NCBI RefSeq assembly: GCF_040372805.1
Contig: NZ_BAABWJ010000009.1
Location: forward strand, 133,680 to 197,679
DNA from: Pseudoteredinibacter isoporae_A
GTDB lineage: Bacteria > Pseudomonadota > Gammaproteobacteria > Pseudomonadales > Cellvibrionaceae
Length of the DNA: 64,000 nucleotides
Direction of reading: 5' to 3'
Of the stretch, positions 25,606 to 35,325 are shown one piece after another (the first letter of the stretch is position 1; the number at the start of each line of letters is the position of its first letter). The translations under genes were made by a program, and so were the position numbers. Under the pieces are notes generated by a model. That model did not search any database. It was not told where the DNA came from and saw only the letters and a list, made by a program, of their open reading frames with translations.

Positions 25606-26727
25606 ATGTCCAAACGTGATTATTATGAAGTGCTCGGTGTTGATCGAGGCGTTTCAGAAAAAGATCTGAAAAAAGCTTATCGCCGTGTGGCGATGAAATA
25701 TCACCCCGACCGCAACCCGGACGATGCAGCGGCTGAAGATAAATTTAAGGAAGCCAGTGAGGCATATGAAATTTTATCCGATGCGCAGAAACGTGCGGCT
25801 TATGATCAATACGGTCACGCTGGTGTAGATCCAAGCCAAGGCGGCATGGGCGGCGGCCAGGGCTTCGGTAACTTCAGTGACATTTTTGGTGATGTTTTTG
25901 GTGATATTTTCGGTGGCGCAGGTGGTGGCGGTCGCGGTCGCGGTGGTCCGGCTCGTGGAGCTGATTTGCGTTACACCCTTGAACTGGATCTTGAAAAGGC
26001 CGTTCAGGGAACATCCGTAAAAATCAAAGTTCCGACATTGGTGCATTGTGGCACCTGTGACGGTTCCGGCGCAAAAGAAGGCAGTAAGCCAACCACTTGT
26101 GGTACCTGTGGTGGTATGGGGCAAGTGCGAATGACACAGGGTTTCTTCTCTGTGCAGCAAACCTGTCCAAACTGTCATGGCAAAGGCCAGATTATTTCTG
26201 ACCCCTGCCGCGATTGTGGTGGCCAGGGTCGTGTAGAAGAAACCAAAACCTTGTCTGTGAAAGTGCCTGCGGGTGTCGACACTGGTGATCGGATTCGTCT
26301 GAGCGGTGAAGGTGAGGCCGGTGAGGCGGGTGGCCCGCCTGGCGATCTTTATGTACAAGTGTCGGTGAAAGAGCACGAAATTTTCCAGCGTGAGGGGAAA
26401 AACCTTTATTGCGAAGTGCCCATCAGTATTGTGGACGCCGCCTTGGGCGGGGAGTTGGAAGTCCCGACTCTGGATGGTCGTGTGAAGTTGAAAGTGCCGG
26501 CTGAAACCCAGACGGGCAAACTGTTCCGTTTGCGCGGTAAAGGTGTTGTTCCTGTGCGTGGTGGTTCAGCAGGTGACTTGCTGTGTCGTGTGGTTCTGGA
26601 AACACCCGTGAATCTCTCCAGCAAACAAAAAGAACTGTTGCGTGAACTTCAGGCCAGCATGACCGGAGACACCAACTCGCCACGCCAGAGTTCCTGGTTT
26701 GAAGGCATGAAGAATTTCTTCAATTAA
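25606..26727 (+). CDS. dnaJ: Co-chaperone DnaJ (Hsp40)
   Basis: 373 residues in canonical order: J domain with HPD near residue 33 (KYHPDRNPDD), Gly/Phe-rich region about 75-115, four zinc-binding CxxCxGxG repeats (CGTCDGSG, CGTCGGMG, CPNCHGKG, CRDCGGQG) at about 145-210, then the client-binding C-terminal domains. No sigma32-like promoter is seen directly before it; read-through from dnaK is likely. Confidence 0.98.
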   Translation: MSKRDYYEVLGVDRGVSEKDLKKAYRRVAMKYHPDRNPDDAAAEDKFKEASEAYEILSDAQKRAAYDQYGHAGVDPSQGGMGGGQGFGNFSDIFGDVFGDIFGGAGGGGRGRGGPARGADLRYTLELDLEKAVQGTSVKIKVPTLVHCGTCDGSGAKEGSKPTTCGTCGGMGQVRMTQGFFSVQQTCPNCHGKGQIISDPCRDCGGQGRVEETKTLSVKVPAGVDTGDRIRLSGEGEAGEAGGPPGDLYVQVSVKEHEIFQREGKNLYCEVPISIVDAALGGELEVPTLDGRVKLKVPAETQTGKLFRLRGKGVVPVRGGSAGDLLCRVVLETPVNLSSKQKELLRELQASMTGDTNSPRQSSWFEGMKNFFN

Positions 26728-26750
26728 GTCTTCCTTCTTGTGATGTGCTG

Positions 26751-26776
26751 AAAGCCCGGTTTTACCGGGCTTTTTT
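26751..26776 (+). terminator. Rho-independent terminator after dnaJ
   Basis: AAAGCCCGGT and ACCGGGCTTT stem with a short TTT loop and a run of T. Confidence 0.9.
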
Positions 26777-26854
26777 GTGCCTGGCCATTGGGGGGTATTA
26801 GGATATAATCCCCAAACTTTACATAATTACTTGATAGCCATAGCAGGAACCATT

Positions 26855-27661
26855 ATGAGTGCAAAAATTGCCGTTACCGGAGCCGCGGGGCGCATGGGAC
26901 GCATGCTGATTGAAGCAATCAGCCAAAGCGCCAATGCCGAGTTAGTCGCGGCGGTTGAACACCCTAGCAGCAGCTTAATTGGCAGTGATGCCGGCGAGCT
27001 GGCGGGGCTGGGCAAAAACGGCGTTGTAATTGTCGGTGATTTAAGTCAGGTTCTGGCGCAGGTCGACACCGTTATTGATTTTACTGCGCCCGTGGCGACT
27101 CTGGAAAACGCCCGCCTGTGTGCCGAGCATGGCAAGGCCTTGGTTGTTGGGACAACGGGGTTTGATCCTGGGCAGAAAGATCAGCTGCAAGCCTTGCAGA
27201 GCGATATGGCTCTCTGCATTGCCGCGAACTACAGCACCGGTGTGAATGTTTGCCTGAAGCTGCTTGAGCAGGCGGCCAGCATTCTGGGTGACGAGTACGA
27301 TGTGGAAATCTATGAAGCGCATCATCGCCATAAGGTTGATGCGCCATCAGGAACGGCTTTGGCGATGGGAGAGGCCGTGGCGGATAGTCTCAATCGTGAT
27401 CTTGAGAAAGTGGCTGTGTATGGCCGTGAAGGGCAAACCGGCGCCCGCGACAAAGACACCATCGGCTTTGCTACCGTGCGCGGTGGCGATGTTGTAGGGG
27501 ATCACACGGTGATGTTTATGGCTGATGGTGAACGCATCGAGATTACACACAAAGCTTCCAGCCGTATGGCGTTTGCTCGTGGTGCCGTTCGGGCGGCCGC
27601 CTGGATGGCCGGTCAGCCCGCAGGCTTTTACGATATGCGTGATGTGCTTGGCTTGAAGTAA
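26855..27661 (+). CDS. dapB: 4-hydroxy-tetrahydrodipicolinate reductase DapB
   Basis: NAD(P)H-dependent step of the diaminopimelate/lysine pathway. 268 residues: nucleotide-binding AVTGAAGRMGRMLIE at residues 6-20, and the catalytic EIYEAHHRHKVDAPSGTAL with His and Lys. The ATG at 26855 is preceded by AGGAA. Its position after dnaJ matches Pseudomonas; there carA would follow directly, but here a 7.7-kb block intervenes. Confidence 0.98.
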   Translation: MSAKIAVTGAAGRMGRMLIEAISQSANAELVAAVEHPSSSLIGSDAGELAGLGKNGVVIVGDLSQVLAQVDTVIDFTAPVATLENARLCAEHGKALVVGTTGFDPGQKDQLQALQSDMALCIAANYSTGVNVCLKLLEQAASILGDEYDVEIYEAHHRHKVDAPSGTALAMGEAVADSLNRDLEKVAVYGREGQTGARDKDTIGFATVRGGDVVGDHTVMFMADGERIEITHKASSRMAFARGAVRAAAWMAGQPAGFYDMRDVLGLK

Positions 27662-27671
27662 ACCCGGTTTA

Positions 27672-27698
27672 GGGGCGAGGATGTTTGTCCTCGTCCTT
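27672..27698 (+). terminator. Possible terminator after dapB
   Basis: GGGCGAGGA and TCCTCGTCC form a 9-bp stem around TGTTTG. The T tract is weak, so this is tentative. Confidence 0.4.
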
Positions 27699-27812
27699 AA
27701 CAAATGCTATTGCGGGACAATCTTCAACTGCGTCAGAATGTTGTATCTGGTTTCTGTCTGATCCATATCAGTCGACGCTCTTACAAATACAACAAGAAAA
27801 ACGCGGTGATTT

Positions 27813-29543
27813 ATGTCCAATCATTATGCCCATTCCTCTATCTATCATTACCTGAACGCCGTAGCTGAACAGCAGCCGGAAGCAACGGCCTTGCGTTTGG
27901 TGACTGACCTCAAGAACGATTTCCAAGATCTGTCTTGGAGTTATCAGGAATTGCTGGACAATATTCGGCGAGTGGTGAGATTGCTGCGTGATCGAAGCCA
28001 GGCTGAACGTCCGGTGTGTTCGTTCCTGCTGCCCAACATTCCCCAGGCTCATGCCATCATGTGGGGTGCTGAAACGGCGGGTGTCGCGAACCCTTTGAAC
28101 CCTCTGTTGAACGAAGACGCCTTAGTGCAACTGATGGAAGCCGCCGATGCGGATGTGTTGATGGCTTTAGGGCCTAATCCAGTCAGCGATATTTGGCAGA
28201 AAGCTGAGGCTGTTGCGAAGCGTTTATCGAAGCCGGTTACCTTGATTCCGGTTTTCTTTCCGGCCGAATCCTACGAGCTTTTTGAACAGCTGTTGGGCCA
28301 GTATTCGGCCGATGCGCTGGAAGAAGACAGCTTGCCTGGCCTGGACGATATGGCTTCCTATTTTCACACGGGAGGCACGACGGGTACCCCAAAACTGGCA
28401 CAAAATTCCCAACGCAACCAACTGGCTTGTGTTGCCCTGCATCATGAAAGCATGAACCTCGAAGCCGGTGATGTTGTGATGAGTGGCCTGCCTTTATTCC
28501 ATGTGGCCGGTTCGATGATTAATGGGCTTTCCTGCTTGTGTGCGGGCATTGAAATTATACTGCCTACCATTGCTGGCTTCCGTGATCCGAATGTTGTGCT
28601 GGCTCACTGGCAGATGGTGGAGAAATATCAGGTTACTGTCAGTGGTGGTATTCCGACATCAGTAGCCTCGATGGTGAATGTGCCTGTCGATGCGGATGTT
28701 TCATCCTTAAAGTATTTAATCTCGGGCGGGTCTCCGGTACCTGCAGCATTGTGCCACGATGTGAAGTCTATTTTAGGTTTGGAGCTCTACCAAATTTATG
28801 GCATGACCGAGTGCGCCGGCGCGATTGCGATGCCTAATATACATAAGTCTACTGTGCCGGGCAGTGCGGGTTATGTCAGTGACTTGATTGACTTGCGTAT
28901 CAATGGCGCCGAAAAAGCCGGTGACAGCGGTGAATTGCTGGTGCGTGGTGATGTGGTATTTGCAGGTTATCTGGGGCGTGATGAAAACCCTCTGAATGAC
29001 GGTTGGTTGCATACCGGTGACTTGGGGCACATTGATGGCGAAGGTTATCTGTTTATTACCGGGCGGGCGAAGGATTTGATTATTCGAAGTGGCCATAATA
29101 TTGATCCGGCGTTGATCGAAAACTGTTTGGAACAGCATCCGGCGGTGTCCTTGGCCGCCGCGGTGGGGCGCCCGGATGCGTACGCTGGTGAGTTGCCTGT
29201 GGCTTATGTCCAGCTGTATGACGGCCACTCCGTAACCGAGCAGGAGCTAATGACCTATGCGGTAGAAAACATTGCTGAGCGACCGGCTTGTCCCAAGTTT
29301 ATTGAAATTCTAGAGGCCTTGCCGGTCACGGCGGTGGGTAAGGTACATAAGCCCAGCTTGCGAGCGGCGGCCACTGAACGCACAGTGAAAGAATTGTTGG
29401 GTGATTCGATTGAAAAACTCCCCGCTTTTGATGTCAACATTCTCGACAGCGGTGAAATGGCTTTGCAGTTTCAGCAAAGCCTCTCTTCTGAATTGGAAGT
29501 GATTGTTGCCAAATTGGCGCGAGAATTAAATCTAAAGTTTTAA
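27813..29543 (+). CDS. AMP-binding acyl-CoA synthetase
   Basis: 576-residue ANL-superfamily enzyme that adenylates a carboxylic acid and transfers it to CoA. Visible motifs are the phosphate loop HTGGTTGTPK at about residues 185-195, YGMTEC (A5), GDLGHIDGEGYLFITGR (A7/A8) and a C-terminal PVTAVGKVHKP containing the catalytic Lys. I see a family resemblance to acyl-CoA synthetases of fatty or aromatic acids, but the substrate is not readable. It is convergent with a Crp/Fnr-type gene, separated by a shared hairpin. Confidence 0.85.
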   Translation: MSNHYAHSSIYHYLNAVAEQQPEATALRLVTDLKNDFQDLSWSYQELLDNIRRVVRLLRDRSQAERPVCSFLLPNIPQAHAIMWGAETAGVANPLNPLLNEDALVQLMEAADADVLMALGPNPVSDIWQKAEAVAKRLSKPVTLIPVFFPAESYELFEQLLGQYSADALEEDSLPGLDDMASYFHTGGTTGTPKLAQNSQRNQLACVALHHESMNLEAGDVVMSGLPLFHVAGSMINGLSCLCAGIEIILPTIAGFRDPNVVLAHWQMVEKYQVTVSGGIPTSVASMVNVPVDADVSSLKYLISGGSPVPAALCHDVKSILGLELYQIYGMTECAGAIAMPNIHKSTVPGSAGYVSDLIDLRINGAEKAGDSGELLVRGDVVFAGYLGRDENPLNDGWLHTGDLGHIDGEGYLFITGRAKDLIIRSGHNIDPALIENCLEQHPAVSLAAAVGRPDAYAGELPVAYVQLYDGHSVTEQELMTYAVENIAERPACPKFIEILEALPVTAVGKVHKPSLRAAATERTVKELLGDSIEKLPAFDVNILDSGEMALQFQQSLSSELEVIVAKLARELNLKF

Positions 29544-29570
29544 ACCATTACGGCGTGGAAATCGAGTCAG

Positions 29571-29607
29571 CACCACTTGAGGGACGTATTCCTTAAGTGG
29601 TGGTTTT
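29571..29607 (+). terminator. Terminator between acyl-CoA synthetase and regulator
   Basis: CACCACTTGAGG and CCTTAAGTGGTG make a 12-bp stem with one G-U pair and an 8-base loop, then GTTTTG. It overlaps the stop codon of the convergent regulator gene. Confidence 0.7.
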
Positions 29608-30174
29608 GAGTTTGGCTTTTATTCGTGACAAGCTGACGGCATCCATGCCCAGATAACTGGCGATATGATACTGGGGTAGGCGTTCCGCGATCCAGGCTTC
29701 ATTCCCAAGCAACCATTGATAGCGTTCCTCCCCGGACTTGGTGAGCAAGACGGCTTCGCGTTGTTCATTGCGCAGGAATAATTCTCGAGTGGTTTTGTCC
29801 AGCATGTCCTGAATGCTTGGCTCGTTTTGCAGTTTGTGTAACTGATTAACGGGCATTTCCCAAAGAATGCTGTCTTCCAATGCCTGGAGTTCATAAGGAC
29901 AGCTGCTTTGTGTTAACCAGGCGCTTAGTGAACCGGCCAACTGACCTTCTCTGAAAAAATTTTTATTACGCTCCCGGCCTTGGGCACTGGGGTAATACTG
30001 CCTCAGCAGCCCCTGCAAAATGACATAGCAATGTTGCGGTTCACTGTCGGCAGCAAACAATTGAGTGCCGGCACTGACGTTTTTCTCCTGGCCTATATGG
30101 CCAAGCAGCGACCACAGTGCTGGATTGGTCAGCGCTGGGCTCAATGTGTAATTCGATAAAATCCTGTGGCTCAT
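29593..30174 (-). CDS. Crp/Fnr-type transcriptional regulator
   Basis: 193 residues from the ATG at 30174. The N-terminal cyclic-nucleotide-binding-like domain includes HCYVILQGLLRQYY and REGQLAGSL. The short C-terminal helix-turn-helix region reads RLPQYHIASYLGMDAVSLSRIK, a form common in single-HTH regulators of this superfamily. No Fnr-type cysteine cluster. Target genes unknown; the flanking acyl-CoA synthetase and the upstream autotransporter are candidates. Confidence 0.82.
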   Translation of the reverse strand: MSHRILSNYTLSPALTNPALWSLLGHIGQEKNVSAGTQLFAADSEPQHCYVILQGLLRQYYPSAQGRERNKNFFREGQLAGSLSAWLTQSSCPYELQALEDSILWEMPVNQLHKLQNEPSIQDMLDKTTRELFLRNEQREAVLLTKSGEERYQWLLGNEAWIAERLPQYHIASYLGMDAVSLSRIKAKLKTTT

Positions 30175-30230
30175 AATCGACAACCTGAAAGCACTGGCGG
30201 GCAGTGTAAAACAGGGCTTTTCCCTGGGCA

Positions 30231-30260
30231 ATAAAAAGCCGCCCTGGGGCGGCTTTGTTT
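30231..30260 (-). terminator. Terminator of the Calx-beta autotransporter gene
   Basis: GCCGCCC/GGGCGGC hairpin; read on the minus strand it is followed by TTTTTATT. It lies 30 bases after the autotransporter stop. Confidence 0.8.
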
Positions 30261-30289
30261 AAACCTTGCAAGCTGGCTTCGCGGTACCG

Positions 30290-33094
30290 TTAAAACTTCA
30301 GCTCGTAGCGCATACCAAAACTGAATTCAGCAGAACTGATGTTGCTGGCGCCGGCGAGATAACGGTAGTCGATAAAACCGGAAAAACCGCGTTGGAATTG
30401 TGCGGCGAGCCCCAGATTGAAACTCATATAGCTTTTGTCGATTTCATCGGTACGCACAACAATTGGCACTAGAGGGCTGCTGCTGTCTGAAAACGGATCG
30501 TGAACAAACGCTACCCCAACTTGGTTTTCTTTGTTTTTAAAATCGCGGTAGTAGTTACCGTTAAACTGGGCGGTCAGAACGCCCCAGTCCCTGAGCATAG
30601 TGTAGGAACTGTGCCAACCTAGGCTGGCGCTATGTACACTCGCCTCTTGGCGATCAAAGGCCAGTTCAAGACCGCTGTTGCCACGCTCGTTGAATGCATC
30701 GATGTTGGTTTTGTTGTAAGAAACCCCCAGGTTCGGGCCGATGATCCAGGCTCCTTTAATAAAGTCATAACCGGCATCAAAGGTTGCCAGAAGCTGTCGA
30801 CCACCGGTGCTGGAATTTGCTTCGACGTTGACCTCTCCAAACATATCCTGATAGTTAATGCGGCGCAGCATATCGTAGTCACTGTTGCCGCGGGTAATGC
30901 TCACGTCGATATAGTAGTTCTTATCATCGTAATAGGAACCGTAAGCCGTAATAAACTGGCTTTCGGCATCCATGGTGCCGCCATTTTGGCGGTAATCCAG
31001 ATCAGTGTCAGCAAAGCCAATGGCAAGGCCGGCAACAGTGTTGTCGGTGATGCGATAATCCATACCAAATGTTAGACCTTTAACGTCTAGGTCATAGCCG
31101 TTTTGATTGTCGGTTTTATCTTTATCACCGTAAAGAATGTTGCCGTTCAGGAACACGCCCCAACGCGAGCTTTCCAAGAGATAAGTATCTTCATCACCAC
31201 TGGCAGCACCGCCGAGTTTATCGCCAAAAGCACTGGCGATTAACTTCCCGTTCAATGTACCGCTGTCGGTTTGAATGTTCAGGCCACTCAAGTCAACACC
31301 TCGGCCGCCGCGGCGCAGTTTGGTCAAGCGAGTTCGGATATTACTCTGCTGCACACTGGCGAAGTCGGTCGCCGCTGACAACAATGCTGCCACTTCTTCA
31401 CCGGCAATGGCCTGCAGTGCTGCGGCTTGATCTTCATCACTGAGATCTGGGTCGAGCAGCCCGTTACAGCGAGTAAGCAGATTGCGTTGGGCGCCCGCGA
31501 GCGGGTTCAATTGATCGGCCTCGGCCAGACGAGGACACAAACTGTCTAGGGTTTCTGCCAGGCTGCGTTCGTTGCGATCAATACCCGGCGTGCTGGCTAG
31601 GGTGTCTTTAGGTTCGCTCCGTTGCTCTTTCACCAGAACATTCAACAGCTTCTCAGACACCAGACCGGCATTATTCGTGACGCGTACCGTGAGCTGGTTT
31701 TCACCAACGGGGAGTATCGCTGTGGTTTTGATGCCGGTGGCAATGACTTCACCGTCGAAAATCCATTCGACCGTGTCAATTTCACTGTTGAGAGAGGTGG
31801 TGTTGGAGGCGTCCAGGTTGACTTCCACTTCACCGTCACCATCAAAATCTGTTACCTCAATATCGGCGCCGGCGTCCACATCGGGTGCTTGAGGGTCGCG
31901 AATATCTCCGATGGTCAGAGTGACCGCACTGGGGTCAGCAATGGTCGCGCCGCCAAGAGCTTGACTGAGTTCAACACGAAACTGTTCGGTGTCTTCCTGA
32001 AGAAGATCTTTGATGATTGTAATTGAAACTGTTTTGGGTTCTCTATCGCCACTTAACCATTCCAGAGTGCCTTGGGCGGCCTCAAAATCCTGCCCTGCGG
32101 TGGCGGTATCGGAAACCGCTTGGTAGCTCACGCTGATGTCACCGTTGCCGCCTTCCAGGCGATCTGCAGTGAGAGTAACGGTGCCACTGTTTTCATCGAG
32201 TTGAAAATCGGTTTGAGTCCATTTAATCACACCCGGTGGCTCAGGGTCGTCTTCCACAATGGTAATGTCAAAGCTCAGTGGCGCGTTAACCGGGACACTG
32301 GCGTTGACTTGAGCCAGTTCCACTCGAAAGCTCTCGTCCCCTTCAAAACGATTGTCATCCAAAATGGGGATGGTCACGGTTTTTTCACTGGCATCGCCTG
32401 CAAGCCAAGTAACCGTTTCATTGACTTGTTGGAAATCTTCACCGGCAAGGGCGCTGCCATTTTGGGTGCTGACTTCAAGAAAGATATCTTCGTTGCCGGG
32501 TTCGGTCAGAGAAAAGCGCAATACGGCCTGTCCGTCATTTTCATTGACGGACGTTTGCAAGTTGGCGTTGATTTCGGGGTCGATGGTTATTGCGGTGAAA
32601 TTCAGGGTGACCACACAGGGGAATGGTCCACCACAATCCAGCGAGGCAACGTCCATCTCATAGCTGCCTGCAACGGGCACAAAGCTGAACGTAAATTGGG
32701 ACTGGCCTGGGGTGCCACCGGGTACAGAAGCCTGGTGAGTTTGGAATGTTCCGTTTGCAGGATTTTTCTTACCAGGCTTGCGTAAGGGGTCTCCTGGCAG
32801 CGGAGCTGGGCCGCAATCATAACCAATGGGGCCGGCGCCGGGCACGTCAGGTGGAATAAGTGAACAATCGGGATCACTTGTTTGCCAATTCGGGACAGAG
32901 GGGCCGCTGATATGAATAAGTTCAACGCCGTTAAAAGCGGTACTGCCCAGGTTTTCCGTAATTACCGTAAGAGTAACCGGCTCGCCGGCAATAATCGGAT
33001 TAGATAGTGTGGCTGAGTTAATAATAACTTGCGCTTTGGCAGCAGCGCTTGCCATAAGAATAAGTAATGCGCCTGCAACTTGGTATAACTTCAT
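30290..33094 (-). CDS. Calx-beta domain autotransporter
   Basis: 934 residues from the ATG at 33094. A signal peptide (about residues 1-21, ending AKAQ) is followed by an Ig-like region to ~175. Two Calx-beta domains come next (SVNENDGQAVLRFSLTEPG near 185 and QLDENSGTVTLTADR near 300, each ending in an ED/GD turn). Then come a PKD-like domain rich in Asp (about 410-500), a linker, and a C-terminal autotransporter beta-barrel of about 280 residues. The last residues FSFGMRYELKF end in Phe, the outer-membrane sorting signature. Probably a surface or calcium-binding adhesin. Divergent from a chemoreceptor gene. Confidence 0.82.
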   Translation of the reverse strand: MKLYQVAGALLILMASAAAKAQVIINSATLSNPIIAGEPVTLTVITENLGSTAFNGVELIHISGPSVPNWQTSDPDCSLIPPDVPGAGPIGYDCGPAPLPGDPLRKPGKKNPANGTFQTHQASVPGGTPGQSQFTFSFVPVAGSYEMDVASLDCGGPFPCVVTLNFTAITIDPEINANLQTSVNENDGQAVLRFSLTEPGNEDIFLEVSTQNGSALAGEDFQQVNETVTWLAGDASEKTVTIPILDDNRFEGDESFRVELAQVNASVPVNAPLSFDITIVEDDPEPPGVIKWTQTDFQLDENSGTVTLTADRLEGGNGDISVSYQAVSDTATAGQDFEAAQGTLEWLSGDREPKTVSITIIKDLLQEDTEQFRVELSQALGGATIADPSAVTLTIGDIRDPQAPDVDAGADIEVTDFDGDGEVEVNLDASNTTSLNSEIDTVEWIFDGEVIATGIKTTAILPVGENQLTVRVTNNAGLVSEKLLNVLVKEQRSEPKDTLASTPGIDRNERSLAETLDSLCPRLAEADQLNPLAGAQRNLLTRCNGLLDPDLSDEDQAAALQAIAGEEVAALLSAATDFASVQQSNIRTRLTKLRRGGRGVDLSGLNIQTDSGTLNGKLIASAFGDKLGGAASGDEDTYLLESSRWGVFLNGNILYGDKDKTDNQNGYDLDVKGLTFGMDYRITDNTVAGLAIGFADTDLDYRQNGGTMDAESQFITAYGSYYDDKNYYIDVSITRGNSDYDMLRRINYQDMFGEVNVEANSSTGGRQLLATFDAGYDFIKGAWIIGPNLGVSYNKTNIDAFNERGNSGLELAFDRQEASVHSASLGWHSSYTMLRDWGVLTAQFNGNYYRDFKNKENQVGVAFVHDPFSDSSSPLVPIVVRTDEIDKSYMSFNLGLAAQFQRGFSGFIDYRYLAGASNISSAEFSFGMRYELKF

Positions 33095-33434
33095 AGGGAT
33101 ATCGGCCAAACGGATTTGTTTTTAGTATTAGAGTGCGTCTCGTGTTTAGCACTTTATCATTATCTGTGACCTAGACCCAAAAAATATGCCTAAAAAATAG
33201 GGCCTGGAGCCTATCTTGTTATTCCATCATGGATAACCGCCGGGCGGTTTCTCGGCAGAATCCCCAAATGCCTCTAAAGTTTTTGTTAAGCCTGTAGATA
33301 TTAATACTTGTACCCGCAATGTTTGTCGCGACAAATAACGGGTTGGGCTTGTTGTAAGTAAGTAATCGCTTAAGACGTAATTGGTCATGCTTGCTGGAAA
33401 GCGGGTGGACCTGGGCTTAATGACGGAGTCGAGA
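33095..33434. other. Divergent intergenic region, autotransporter/chemoreceptor
   Basis: About 340 bases without a gene. It carries a 14-bp palindrome at 33322-33335 and presumably both promoters. The AT-rich half next to the autotransporter shows nothing definite. Confidence 0.5.
33322..33335. promoter_or_regulatory. Perfect palindrome TTTGTCGCGACAAA, candidate operator
   Basis: A perfect 14-bp palindrome sits 99 bases before the chemoreceptor start. Symmetry of this length is typical of dimeric regulator sites; I cannot match it to a known regulator. Confidence 0.45.
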
Positions 33435-34985
33435 ATGAAAAGCTTATCTCTAAAATGGAAAGTGCTACTCGGTGTGACGCTAACCAGTATGGCGGCAGTA
33501 ATCACAGTCAGCGCGGTGTCAGTGGTGACCCAGGTTGCACATATTGAGGAAGAATTGGAACGTTTTGCTGAAACCATTGAGATGGTGGTTGGCGGAAGCA
33601 CAGCGGGCGCTCTGGCGTTTGACGATAAGGCAACTACCCGCGAGATCTTGTCGAATCTCAGTAAGAGTGCGCGAATTAACTCCTCCGTTATTTACGGTGG
33701 TGATGGTATGCCATTCGCCTGGTTTGAAAAAGGCAAGGGTACCAAAGCAAGCACAATACCCAGTGGTGCACCTGCTTCCTTGAACTCCTCATTTGTCGAT
33801 CACGATACTGCTCACGAATTCCGAATGGCAAGCCCTATTACCGCCGACGGTGAAAAACTGGGTGTCATCTATATTGCGGTCAGCCGTGATGAGGTCTCCC
33901 TGGCGAAAGACGAAGCCGTGCAGAGCGCGGGCATGTCCGTGCTGTTTATTTCGGTGCTGGCGGCGGTAGTGTCCCTGTTTATTTCCCGAGCCATTGTGCG
34001 GCCGGTTATTGGGGTATCCGATGCTCTGCGAGACATGGCCGAAGGTAATGGTGATCTTACCCTACGCCTACCGGACGATGGGCGCGATGAAATCGGCGTT
34101 TTATGCACCAATTTCAATACCTTCATTGAGCGTTTGCATGGGACGATTTCAGGCTTCTCTAACAACGCCATGGAGCTGGACCGTCATGCCGTTGAAGTTT
34201 CTCAGTTGGCTCAGGAGACCGAAAAAGGTGTCGCTGGACAGCAAGCGGATATTAACCAAGTGGTTGAAGCGGTGCGCGAAATGTCCTCTGTGGTGGATGA
34301 AGTGGCCCGTAATGTGACAGATGCTGCTGAAAATGCCCACTCGGCGGATCAGGAATCCTGCAGTGGTCGTGAAGTGGTTGGGAATACCAAGTCCCAGATT
34401 GAACGCCTGGCTCAAGACATTCACGGGGCTGCTGAGGTGATTGATCAGTTGCGTCAGGGAACCGAAGATATCGGTACCGTTCTCGATGTGATTCGAGGTA
34501 TTGCCGAGCAGACGAATTTGCTGGCCCTGAATGCGGCAATCGAGGCGGCACGTGCGGGTGAACAGGGTCGAGGCTTTGCGGTTGTAGCCGACGAGGTTCG
34601 TACGCTGGCTTCTCGCACCCAGTCTTCGACGGAAGAAATTCAGGACATGATCGAGCGTCTTCAGGGCGGTGCCCGTGAAGCCGTACAGCGTATGGAGCAG
34701 GGGCGTAAGCAGGCTGCGGAAGCTGTGAAGCATTCGGAAGCGGCCAGTGAGTCGTTGGTGGCCATTACCGATGGTGTCGCCTCGATTCGCGCCAAGACCG
34801 ATCAGATCGCCAGTGCAACGGAAGAGCAGGGCGCAGCCAACAACGAAATCGAGCGCAATATGGAGAATATTGCCGTGGTTTCTCGTCAGGCGTCCTCCGG
34901 TTCAGCAGCGATCTCCTCCAGTATTCAGGATCTGGCGGACATGGCGGCGAACATGAAGTCCACATTGGGCCAGTTTAAAATCTAA
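33435..34985 (+). CDS. Methyl-accepting chemotaxis protein
   Basis: 516-residue transmembrane chemoreceptor from the ATG at 33435, with GGAG six bases ahead. TM1 is about residues 9-31. The periplasmic part (about 32-160, with FAETIEMVVGGSTAGALAFDD) resembles a CHASE8-type sensor. TM2 (SVLFISVLAAVVSLFI) is followed by HAMP (RPVIGVSDALRDMAEGNGDLTLRL) and a signalling coiled coil whose tip reads NLLALNAAIEAARAGEQG. No CheB/CheR-docking pentapeptide at the C-terminus. Ligand unknown. Confidence 0.92.
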   Translation: MKSLSLKWKVLLGVTLTSMAAVITVSAVSVVTQVAHIEEELERFAETIEMVVGGSTAGALAFDDKATTREILSNLSKSARINSSVIYGGDGMPFAWFEKGKGTKASTIPSGAPASLNSSFVDHDTAHEFRMASPITADGEKLGVIYIAVSRDEVSLAKDEAVQSAGMSVLFISVLAAVVSLFISRAIVRPVIGVSDALRDMAEGNGDLTLRLPDDGRDEIGVLCTNFNTFIERLHGTISGFSNNAMELDRHAVEVSQLAQETEKGVAGQQADINQVVEAVREMSSVVDEVARNVTDAAENAHSADQESCSGREVVGNTKSQIERLAQDIHGAAEVIDQLRQGTEDIGTVLDVIRGIAEQTNLLALNAAIEAARAGEQGRGFAVVADEVRTLASRTQSSTEEIQDMIERLQGGAREAVQRMEQGRKQAAEAVKHSEAASESLVAITDGVASIRAKTDQIASATEEQGAANNEIERNMENIAVVSRQASSGSAAISSSIQDLADMAANMKSTLGQFKI

Positions 34986-35325
34986 AAACCACGCCATTAG
35001 CTGCTAAATGGGATGGACAAATAGGGGGCCTTTGCCGTAGAATGCGCAGTTAGATTGCAATAGGCCATTGGCCCTTAACCCGCTGGAAGCAGCGATGGCG
35101 AATTTTAAGAAAAAGCGAGATGAGACTTTCTGTTTCATCTCGCTTTTTTGCGACTTATGCCATGCAAATTCCACACTTCCCGTCGTGATAGTGGCAGAGA
35201 CCACTCACTGTGCGCCCTGGCGTGCAGCGCTAGCCCTCGGACTGGCGTTTGACGAGAAGTAAGCCCTGCGGTCTTGGTTTATTGCTTAGCTATGTGATTA
35301 CCCCCTACTGGAGGCTGCCTGTTTA
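34986..35325. other. Intergenic region before carA
   Basis: About 340 bases with a strong hairpin terminator at 35110-35149 and the presumed carA promoter. A short frame at 35095-35262 overlaps the hairpin and is not believed. Confidence 0.5.
35110..35149 (+). terminator. Rho-independent terminator after the chemoreceptor gene
   Basis: AAAAAGCGAGATGA and TCATCTCGCTTTTT form a 14-bp stem with an 11-base loop, flanked by A and T runs. Confidence 0.85.

Noticed and set aside
35095..35262. Short frame upstream of carA
   Set aside because: It overlaps the strong hairpin terminator at 35110-35149 and has no ribosome site.
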